Positions 49,708 to 61,700 of a stretch of 64,000 nt of DNA are shown here, piece after piece. The notes beneath the pieces were generated by a model. That model saw only the letters and a program-made list of their open reading frames with translations. It was not told the DNA's origin and did not search any database. The position numbers and the translations under genes were made by a program. Origin of the DNA: Theristus sp. LFF4_11 (lineage: Eukaryota > Nematoda > Chromadorea > Monhysterida > Xyalidae); contig JASANC010002862.1 in the NCBI GenBank assembly GCA_030248135.1, positions 19,630-83,629 on the forward strand. The letters are read 5' to 3'. Within the stretch, counting starts at the first letter, position 1. Each line of letters starts with the position of its first letter.

Positions 49708-52700
49708 TCAAAACTGTATTTTTCGACTGTATGTCAAGGTTGGCGTTGCTTGCGCTTGTTGACTGTTCATTGTTACGGCGGCGTATTTTTCCAGGAACAC
49801 AATTTTCAGTTCTTGCACGAGAGCGCAAAGTTTCAGTGCCGGTCCTAGTTTCATACCGAGGTACTCCATGCAGTCGCGTAGTGTGAGAAGCATGAACGCC
49901 TGCCCGTCAACGTCCTGCACAAAAAACACGAGTTACATTAAAATTTGATATGATTAGATTTTAGAAACATCGCAACATGGGTATCACAAAGTTGTAGCAT
50001 ACTGAACTATCATCTTGTAATACATGTAGCCTTTTAATGTATACCGTTCTTCCAATCTTTCTTCAATGAATTTGAAAGCCGTCTGCTTCCGGTCGGACTA
50101 CTTCGTTGAATTAACAAGCAGTGATAAGATTGCTATGAATTATGATATTCGTCATCACTAATGTAGCTGGTTCAGTAGCTGCTTTATGCGATTTACAGTA
50201 TGTAGTAAGCAAACCAGTGAGCAAAATGCTTGGTTAGAATAAAAGCAGCAGGTCCGTCCGTGAGATGATTGAATACTTTCCAGCGGCGCTTTACGCATTC
50301 AATTAAACCTGTTTTAATCTTGCACGCGCGCGTTATCATATTCTCTTTGTTATCTTACATTGCAGATGGTGGAAACAATTCCGCAACACATGAATATTCA
50401 ACTGGTTTTTAATATACTTTGTGACAGGAGCAAGTAAGTGCTTTCATCGTCTGAACTTGCATATTATTTGAACAATACGTTATTTGCATATATTGCAACT
50501 GACACTTTCAACTTTCACTTTCAACACGTTCAAACTGACACGTTCGCTTTTGAAATCTAGCAGAACAGTTGTGAACTACGGTACAATAATGTTTTTGTCT
50601 TTCAATCGAGATATTTTAAAGTTGTGAGAAAACCGCGGGGGAACACATTGTAGATCAGAATAAAACGAGAACATACATGTAGGACAATGTTCATGTATGT
50701 GGCTGAGAGAGCATGATTGATTGCATGTGGTCTAACGGCGGTTTGCAAGTTGCCAGACTATTTTTAATTTCAATGTCGTTATTTTCGCACCAGTGGTGCT
50801 ATCAGAAAAGTGAGTTTACTATGTTGGTGATGTTATATTCCAAAGCACATGTTTGTGCTACTTATGTACGGCATGTTTTACGGTGTGTTAAGCTACGGAT
50901 CTCAATAAACCGGTTATATTTTTAAAGAAAAACGGTTGCTCTACCTTCCGCGTTTTCTTTCAACTTATCCCAGCACCCCAAATTTTCCGTACGCGACAAA
51001 ATCTCTCATTGCAATACTGTTTTTTCTCAAAATTGCGCTTCATATACGATCTTTGACAAAATCAAAATCAAAACTGAAGATTGCATGTCACGTTAAAAAT
51101 GGTAATTTATAAAAAACAATTGCGATGGCGAACATAAAGTGTTTTTTAATTGATCGTTGTTCGAAATACAAAACGACTCTCGACTTGTTGAAAAACAAAC
51201 GAGTTTGCTGGAAACAAAAACTTTTTTCCAGAAGAACTTATTTTGTTTTTTCCCTGCCGATTACATTCCTCCTATGCCAAGCTAAGCTAAAACAGACCCA
51301 TGTTATTCGCGCGATTGATAAAAACAAAATGTGGCACAACGAGGGTTAGTTAGTTCTGCAGCTGTTACTTTTTCTTGTTTTTTGACATTAGTCCTTTCCC
51401 GTTTTCTTATAAGGACAACTACATCCAGCTGTTGCATGGTGGTTCTCTTTCATTAGGGGGTTTAAAAAATTGTTTTGTTTTTTTTCGTTTTTTTATTTGG
51501 ATTTTTTTTCAAATAGAAAAAAATTGAAAATTTTTTCTCCTACTTTGCTTTGAAAATTCTGGCATAATTTTTTGAAAGTTCAAACCAAATTTTTTCCCAC
51601 CTTCTTTGTGTGCTTAGGTACATGTCATTATTTAGTCATTTTGACCGACGTACTCCATGTTTTTCGATTTGGATGACTTCTAGGGTTAATTTTTAGCGTT
51701 GAAATGACTTATCTGAATTGAAATATCGTTTCAGAAATTATTTTGTTGCAACTTAGAACATGTTTTTCAGTCGGTAGGCCATGAGATGAACATGATATCT
51801 TGTTGATTCGCGTATGTTATAGGTCTACAATGGAGTTGTCCAATTGTTAAACAATTGGAGCGGAGGTGTTGGTCAATACCACATCACACGACCGTTTTTC
51901 AGATACCCGATAACATGGCCACATGTTAAAACTTGCGTGCTAAGATAAACTAACGTGTTAAACTTGCGTCTGTCAGTTGCCCGCAACGTGATCGCGAAAT
52001 CATGGTACGTGTTTTTGATACGATGAATTGAAGAGCGGGCTCTCGCCATGTGGCAGATAGCATAGCTGGTTGAACCTGAAAGTAAGTGTCTTGGAGGGGG
52101 GGGCGACCGGATCGACAGGGGTTGCCGACTTAGCTACAGCAAACAGGAATTTTTGAACACAGTCAAATTTTGGTAATTTTTTAAAGAGGAACAACTAAGA
52201 ACGGTTCAATATTCAAGTACACGTCAAAAATTGTCCTGTTTTACTGTTGAAAATGCAACTTTCCCTCTATGAAATGGACAAAATTTCAATAAAACACGAT
52301 TTTCGCTCTTATAGTTTTCCGGATCGTTCTGAAAATAATCTAGCTGAACTCAGCTCGACGAGACGCTTCGAACAAACCTAACTTGTAGAAAAAAATTGGA
52401 ATTTTTTCCTCTAACCCCATGGCCCATGCACAACGGATGCTTGAAATTGTTAAAGTTGAAAACATTATATTTTTGTGACACGTTTTATTTCCAAAACACC
52501 TGCCAAGCTCATCGTGACTTTGTTATTCGGAAACTTTGTACAAACGTTTTCAAGAGACGCGTTCATTGTTTTTACCGTCAGTTTGCACGTCGCAATAATA
52601 ATAGCATCTGCGACATTGATATCGCCTACGCAAAAAAACAACTTGAAACCATCAGGATGGATCACGTCTGTGATTACGTGCGCATTCATTGAAATTGTGA

Positions 52701-55700
52701 TTAATGATGCATTGGTATGATACAGCATTGTGGTGTTTTATGCAATTATGAAACCTTATAGCATTATGCGACATTCTGCTGGAACTTCATGAAGCATCTT
52801 AATGTACATCGTCGACAAGTTTGTGACGTCCAAAAGATGATTGGCTGCGTGGCGCAGTGTGTCCGCTCGGAGACGCCTCCGCAAGCTCGGTCATGGAGCG
52901 AGCTGGACAAGGCGACCAAACACGACGATGACGACGACGACGATTGTGCCGAGTCAAAGAAAACCACTGACGCAACGAACGAAGAGTCGAACCAATTGTT
53001 CGACGCGACCGAGCTGATGCACATTCAAAACTTGTGGACTCGTGTCCGCGAGTCGAAGCGCCCATTCGGCGCCTACATCGTCGTGTCACTCGTCCACAAT
53101 CAACCGTCACTGGCGCAACTGTTTCAAATACCGTCCGACTGTCACCGCAGCAGCATGGTCGAACAGGACGCCGTTCAGATCCAGGGTTTACGCATCGAGA
53201 GCTTTTTCGATGACTTGGTCTCGTCGATACAAAGCGCGCCCGAGGTAAATGCAGAGACGAAGGCATTACTTGCAATACTCAAAACAATGCACTTCGAACT
53301 TGCTGAATTCACGACTATTAGTGCTACTGCTAACTTTGCAAACATATAGAACCACCAGTTAGTTAATTTAGTAAATTTTTAAAATACTGCTCAACCAGAC
53401 GTTTTCAGTCAAGTTGTAAGAAAGTGTATAGCTGTGAGCAGCAACAAGCGATGGCTCTTTGAAACTAGCAAAAAACCGCTTTCAGTCTGTGGTTCGACGT
53501 CTGTGTGCAAACGTCGGTTGCATTCATTACAAGAAAGGCGTCAATTTTAACCAACACAACTGGAGCCACTTTCAAAATGTTGTACGCGACGAAATCGTGC
53601 GAGCAACGAGCATGTCTGAATCTGACTGTACCATCAGCGATGACGAGCTGCACGCGTGGAACCATTTTCTGCAATTGGTGAAAGAGGAAATGAACAACGG
53701 TTTCCTGGTCGCCGCACAGCGCGCAATTGCACTGATCGAAGATGACCACCATTTTCGGTAGCAGTTGTACTTTTTTTGCTGGCAACTACTTTGTTCACGA
53801 CTTCGGCATTATACTTTAGTTCCATCGACAAGTTTGCACTAGCAGCGTTTCAAACGAGCATATTGGTACAACCGTCGATAGATGCTTACGCCATCCAAGA
53901 GCCGACAAACGTGCGGACATTGCCATTCACTTCGTCGTGTACTCCGGTTGGCTGCTACTTATCTTTATTTATGTAGGTTCAGCGACTGAATGTGCGCATA
54001 GATAAGAAAGCAGTTTAGTGCTTGACGCGGGAATTCAAAATTGGTGAAGAGGACCGAGTCCCTGAGATACGACTGAATCACAATCACAATACGACTTGAA
54101 TTACTGCACGAATCATAAAATTGATTACCTTTCCACGTCTGTAAACACATTGAGTCGCGGCATCAAAAAACACAATACTACAATCGCTATTACTGTGACA
54201 AAGACGTGTTTCTCTTAACGCCGCTTAACTTAAACCGGTCCTACAATCTTATAGAAGATGGTAAGAAAATACACGGATCAAATAAGTTACAATGATGATG
54301 TCGCGAGCGATACCGAGGCGCCAATACGCCTGCCTAAGTCGGTCCGCTCAATCTCGATATCGCTGCCCCACAAGTTGTCAAAGAGACGATTCAGTTGGCA
54401 AAAACGCTCGTTTGGACGCAATCTTCGGGTGGAAACAAGGTAAATGTACCTTTTCATATGGCGCATAAAGGTCTTCCGAAAAATGCCCCCATGAGCCGCC
54501 TGGTTAAGGCCAAAGTGATGTTATATGTTCCGAAATGACGAACAGCACAAGATAATGCAAGTACAGAAAGGTGATCCAAGCAGGAATGAACAAAATGTTG
54601 ATAGAAATTCTTCTGACCGCCAACATTTTGAGACAAACTGAGACGAAAGGAAAAAATTCATAGCATGTCCGCGACCGACCAACAGTTAGACAAAATCAAA
54701 CTTGTCGCACCAACGCTACGCGCCGTCTGGCAAGCGATCGACAAGCGGTCAATGTGCAGTGCTCTGTTGATGACCATCATCGAGCGTCACCCGCCATTTC
54801 TACGCCATTTTGGCCTGCCAACTGACATGTCGATCGAGGCAGCAGCGCGCACCGCGCCACTTGCCCAACAAATCGAACGCATACAAGTGTTCTTCGAGAG
54901 TACATTCACGCTGATCGGATTCACCGACCGGGTTGGTGACTTCAACGAATAACTGGTATATATGCAACAAGCGTCGTCGAATCACGTTTATAAGATTTTT
55001 TTTAGCTGAGAGAAACCAAAAAAATCAAATGCTTGCTCGGCCTTAAAAACTGTTCATTTACAACACTGAAACAGCATTATTCCTACTCTAGATCACCAAG
55101 TCCCCCAGAGTCAGTTAGTGAGATTGAACTTGCTCTCACTTGCTTAAGCCGTGAGTGAGCGCTGTTTTACGACCCTTCAAAAATAATGACTGAACTGTTC
55201 AATAATTCAGCAGCGGATACACGTTGCAGGAGCAACTGGCACGCCACTGTCAACAAGTCGGCAAGATCCATTATCACTACGGCGTCAATTTCACGGCCGA
55301 CCAGTGGTTGGTGTTCAAACGGAGCATCTGCGAGTGCTTTTGTCGAGCGGCCGCCACGCTTAGCATGTCGCGATCGGAACGAAAAAACACGGAACCGTTC
55401 ATCAATTTCCTGATGAGCGTCATCATCGGCGAAATGAAGGCCGGCTTCACGTCCAGAGTACTCGAGGTTCACCAACGGGGCGCGCGTGAAACGACCGTGT
55501 GAGAATAAAAACGAAGAAACGAAGAAACTGGTGACGCAAGAGAAATGAAAACTGCAAGTATCCGCCTGGTACTACTCTACGAACTCCTAAATTGTAGTCC
55601 TGTGGACGCTAAAAGAAGACAACAATGAGTCGCTCATTCTGTTCTTGCTTTGCCCAAATGAAAATTCTCAAACGGAGACGTATTTGTTTTGAGATCCGAT

Positions 55701-58700
55701 CAACAAGCAAAATTATCTGTCATCAACTCGAGTCGCAAAAATTGGTATTTCTTTTGAAAATGTGAGTAAAAGCGAATTCATGTCTGGAATGAACGTAGAA
55801 AGTCGATGTAACCGGGCCGGATAAACCTAACCCGAGTATGTTCTTTTATTGCGGTCCCGAGACTCAATGCGCGCATAGATAGGTAAGCACTGTTTCATGC
55901 ATGACGAGGGAATTCAAAATTGGCATGGCAAAATGATCCAAGTCTTCTAAATATGTAATATGAGCCCCCTAATGGCGACTTTTAATTGCCACATAAAGAG
56001 TGAAACTAGTTTCCTTTCACGACTGCAAACCCATTGATTCGCAGAACCTAAAAAATTGATAATACCTCTGCGTAAACTCTGCCTGCTTTGGGACATTTCT
56101 GCGTTTTTCTGCACATTTTCATAACTATGGGAGTTAAAATATTAATCAAGTGCACTTTTTTTTGCATTGTGGCGTTTGAATCTAGCATGCTGATTGACAA
56201 CATCGACCTGGACAACAAATACAACTAACCGATTGGCTGGTTGGATACACGTGCAGTTGAAGCAACGATGCAAGCATTCTGTGCAGGACAACTCCGTTTC
56301 CACAGCAATGCCTGCACAGAATGCACGTGCCAGCCTGCACAGTGTGTGCAATGAACCAACCAATCAGCTAGCTGTTAAGAATTACGTTTTTTTCATCACC
56401 CTGGACCCTGTTGTCATATCAATAAGCGAAATGCAAGCATGCATCACGTGATCATCAACCAATCAGCTGATTACATGGTTTCTCTGTAAAAAATCGTAAC
56501 CTGCACCGGTGCAGGTATCTTCAAATTCCAAATTGCACCGCAAATTTGTTACCTGCACTATGCATGTCACATGCGGGCAAAAAAACTGGCTGATTGCCCA
56601 TAAATTTAGTGTGCGACTGTAGACAAGAACGGTGACGTGCGCGTCACCGTTCACTTGTACCGCTACTGACTGGCCGGACGAACTGAAAAACGAGCAGCGA
56701 ACCTCGTGCACCAGTTGCTGCATGATCGTCACGGAGACACAGTCGGTCTGGCGAAGCCAATGCGCCAACTGCGTCGGCTGCCACTCGTTCGGATTCGAAG
56801 CGACCGCCGGCACCGGAAAGCGCGTCACCGAGGCGCTGTCGGCTAGCGTGTACACGTCACGTGACTGCAGTGCCTGCGGCGGCAAATCGGCAATGGAGAC
56901 TGCAGCTTGGTGTTGGTTGCACATTCTCATTCAGGTGGCTCTACTTTATATTACAGTTTTCACCACTCCCCACCAATTTCAAAACAAAATCCACACAACT
57001 CCCGCTCTTCTCATTACTCCTTTCGACCAAGAAGTGCACGAAATTGGATACAACGAGATTTCCAGACACAAACAAAATCGGACAGAATGCCTGGCTTAGT
57101 TGCAGAGTTCGAGTCTGAGCAGACTGTTTAGTGTGCACCCGGAAATGCTGCACAATCACAAACGAACCAGACAGGCACACAAACAGACACATCGTATGCG
57201 TGCGTATGCGCGTTTGTTCGTGACCGTGCAACATTACCGAGTCATAATAACCTGGAGCAAACGCCGTTCATTCTTTGGCGTCTACCTGCGACTGAGAGAC
57301 GGAAATGATCGGGCGTTGCTGCATCGGCCGTCCGCCGTTGTACAGGACGAGCGTCGGCTGTGCGCTCACCGGCGGCGGCTGCACCTGCGGCGTTGCGATG
57401 CCCATCGGTCGTCGCTTGCGGCCCGCAGCCGTGCGCCCCGCTGCAAACGAAGCAACGTTGGAGGTTGGGATAACGATGGACAAATCAACAAACACTGGGG
57501 GGGCACACCGTATTCGGTCTCACTCTCGACTGAACATGGCGAAAGAATGAATAACATTTTTTGGCAAAAAGCATAAAATACCGGGAAACAGAAATTTGGA
57601 ATGCATGCATGTTACAGGAAAAGAGCCAATCCGGACAATAAAAAATGGCGACCACGAACCGCGATGCCGCAGTGGAACCGGTGACTGAGCGCTCTCGAAC
57701 GAGACGCCGCCACCACGAGCGGGCGAGCGAAGGCCACCAGCGCCGCCAGACCGGTGATCGGTTGAGGTGCTGCAAGAAAAGAAAAACAAAATTTTATGCT
57801 TTTGAAGAGCGCGTCTTCTGGAAAAAATACGACATAAATTCGTTTCAAATTCAAAACAGCCCGAGAACGGTCCGGACAGTTTGCTCTCCGCAGTGAGAAG
57901 CACTTGAGTTGCAAACGAGAGCTAATCAACATGCAACGAACGAATGCCGGACGACGACGCGCCGTTTCACTTTGGTCGCCGCCTGCACGCTCGGCGACTG
58001 ATGCGCGCCCGTCTGTGCGGTGTACGAGTATTTGGGCAGCTTGATGCCGCGCGTCACCGGACGACGCACTTCGGATGACAGCGGAGACGACTGCAGCACG
58101 CACTTGGACGCTGCGAAGTGCACGGCGAAATGTTAGGCTGAGCTGACATTCACAGCGACACAGTGAAACAAAACCTACGCATACACTCAGTAGTCATCAT
58201 AAAAACAAAAAATAGCATGGGATTCTTATAATAAACTTCAAGTAGCGAGAGAGTGGAATATCACGTATGATGTGATCCTTTTCCTGTATTATTGGTCGTT
58301 CTCCAGTCCACTAAATCGCCAGTCACTCGCTGCTTGAAGTCTAGCGTTTGTACGGCTGATGCAACACGCGCACACACGCGCGCAATGTTCCACCACTTTT
58401 GGCCGCCACTGTATATTTCGTCCTCGCACTGAATCGAGCGCAAACGAGCGCAAGAACACCAGCACCGACCAGCGAACGAGCGCTGCGCTCGCGGTCGCTT
58501 CGGCGCCGGCGGATGCTGCAGATCGGCGAGACGCTCCGTGCGTTTCACGCGACGCTTCGTCGGGCGGGCGGAGCGGCACTTGACGAAACCGGTGTTAGGG
58601 TGCTCGCTCGGCTCTGGAAAAAGGCGAACAACAGTCCTGGAAAACTGAGAAAATTTTAAGAAACCACCAGCTCTGTTTTGACTTGTGCACTCCCATAAGC

Positions 58701-61700
58701 GAACGCGGAAGAACAAAGTCAGACGTCAGTTTTTGTTTGTTTGTGGGTTCAATCTTGGCAACTTGACGAGCATGGGGTTGCAGGGGGGGAGGAAAAAATG
58801 CATGATTAAAAATGATGTGGTTGGAAAACAATCAGTTTCCTGTACTGGCACGAAATACCAATAACAGCTTGAAAATCAAAACATACCGCACATCCACAAC
58901 CAATCAGCGTGCTCAACCCCAAAAAGCAGTACAGTACAGTACCACGGCACATCCCACAACATATTTGGTCACCGGTAACCCAAACTGATCGATACAGATA
59001 CGACAACATAAACAGTGTCAAAAAAACTCACGCAAAAATGACAACGGGGCCAAGCGTGTGTCACATTCCATGGGGCAGGTTTGACCTTCCGCCGGGGGTT
59101 GTACGCTGATCAAAAGTGGACACGCGTCGATTCGACACAAAAGGTCGGACAAAAAACCGGGCACCGACTCAATCGTTGTGCAACCGGCCACCCAGCCACG
59201 AAATCGACGGGCCTGTGAGCGTTTGCATGTCCTTGTGGGAAGATAAAGTAGCCGCAAGATAAAGTGCAAGCAGGCAGACGGCGCACTTTATCTTAAAAAC
59301 CGGGTTTCCTGGTCCAACGCTGAAGTCACAATCGAACACACACACACACAGCCACGAGCCTCATGTAACACGTGCAACGTTTCATGCAACGTGTCGACGT
59401 GCCTGTGTGTTTGTTTGTGACTGTTGTGCGACATCAGAAAAAAAGTCGTGTGTTGATGAAAATGCAATAATTCAAGTTTGTTTTGTTTCAAACGGTTCAA
59501 GGCACAATTTTTGACGGAAAATAGCTTGCCAAACAATAATTTGCAACACCCGACAACTGACTGACCCGGTTTCTCGCCTTCACCGGAATGGGAATGTGCC
59601 TGAGCGCGAGCGTGCATCCGCGGTGTACCGAGCCAATCAGCGTGTCCGCACGTTTCGTCGCGTCCCCTCGGCCAGACAACGTTGATCGCTCCGTGGTCGC
59701 TGTCGCTGTTGCGGTGGTGACGTTCGGGTCGTCCGAGATTTTCCACAAATCCTTCGCTCTAGTACGATCCTCCACTGAGCCTGCGGTAGTGGATTCGCTG
59801 CTCTGCCACAACTCCAACAACGCATGGGGACGGTGCGCCGACTGTAGCACGCCGCACAAAATGCACTGCAAAAGCGACAGCAAACAAAATTGAACAGCAC
59901 TCTGTTTTAAACTATTCACTCAACGCTCAACAACAGACCGATTGGTCACATTCTATTGCTCCTTTCGATCAATAAACAGGCAAGCTCAGCTTGTCCATCA
60001 ATCAGCGTAAGTCACATTCCGAAGACCGCGGACACTTTCTCCATGCGTGTGCGTTGCCTTCATGCGAGAACTTCTAACCCTGCCACTTCCAACACAAACA
60101 CACCGGCACCCATTCGTTGGTATAACTGCTTGGGCATGGCTGCTGGGTGTGCGTGTTTTGGGCAACACTGCACAACAGAAAGCGCACGCGGTGGCGGGAC
60201 ACCAACCAAGCATTTCGGTATTCCGTCGAAAAAGTGTTTCGTCACATTTATATTTGAGTTTGTCAAAACTTCTTGCGAGCAATCCACCATTCTACCTGCA
60301 GCACCAACGGCAACGGTCCGGGTCCGACGACTCTCGGCAGTAACGCCGCGAGACGCGCCCGATTCAGGAACGGGCCAACGCAGCACGTGTTCGCGTGCAC
60401 GTACGTCGGCGGCGACCACGCCACTGAGCGGCTCGCAGACGATTGCGGGCTCCACAGCGCCGGCATATACGACCAGGAGTGGCGAGCGCGCACGAAAATC
60501 GGCGTGCGACAGTCGGAGCGAAATTTCGGCAAACCAGTCGGCTCGCGCAGATGCGCTGCGAGTCGTGCGGCGACGTTGAACGGCGCCACCAGAGGCATGC
60601 CGTGCGCGGACGCCCAGCCGCATGGGAACAGATCGGGCGAACTGCAAAAAAAGTAAAGTTGCGAACAACGTATAACCGTGTAATTACATGTCATTATATC
60701 GGCTGTATAACCTGTGGTGATCTGTGATCAGGGTGCAGTCTGCTCTTATTCCTAATCATCCTAATATCGTCTTAATCAGCGTTCATCCTAATCAAAACCG
60801 TTTCTGTAACGTCGAAATCGAAAGGATTTGCAGACGCCGCCATGACACACACCGCAAATTACTAAATTACATTACAGCATGTCCAGTAATTCAAGCCAAC
60901 AAAGTTCTGTGCATCCACGCAGGTAACCAAATTAGCACCGTTGATTTTGATGTGGGGCGTCAAGTGTCGTTGTTTTTACAAGTTTTTTTGCGTTGTTTTC
61001 GTGCATCAACGTTTGCAAAAAACGAATCGTGTCGAAGTTTCGTTGGGAAGAGAAATGCGATTGCAAAATGCAAAAATCAAATCAAGCCGTAAACAATCTG
61101 AAGCAAACTTGTGCAAACCAAAACACCACCAAAAAACCGCAAAAAAGTTATAGCGAAACCTGTAATCATAAACGATTGAGTGCGAAGCGTGCGTGCAACT
61201 GTCAAAGTGTATCCACAGCAAATGCTTCGTTGTGCGCGTGATCGTGGCGCACAAGAAACGCCCCCGGCAACTTGGATCGACAACCTCGAGTTTTCGGCCG
61301 CACCGAAATTCGCCCAGCAACTCACGATGGTTGTTGCTCTGCAAATGTGAATCTTGATTATCTGTCAATTATCAGTTCGTTTACAACCACCCCATTTTTC
61401 CCCATCTGTAACAAAAACGTGCACTAATTTGAATGGATCTTCTTTTGACCTGACCCAACACGAACAACACTACGATTACAAGAACCACCAATTTTCTTTA
61501 CCAAATCGATACAACGCGATACGTCCCGCTTGTTGGACTATTCCTAAACGTTTCTCAATTGCACGTTCAACAATATTTTGCAGCCCTTTTACAACATTAC
61601 ATTCATGGAACAACAATCGGTCTATCTATGATGATCGTCTCTCATCATCGGTCTATCTATCGTTAACGTATTGATTGGTAATTTTGAAATGAAAATAAAA

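Noticed and set aside
54258..54443. An independent small gene between globin B exons
   Set aside because: Its donor phase matches globin B exon 3, so an alternative first exon is a simpler reading.
56632..57099. A plus-strand 155-codon Cys-rich frame
   Set aside because: It is the antisense shadow of the Sfmbt SAM exon at 56703-56873, which has family similarity and phase-matched splice sites.
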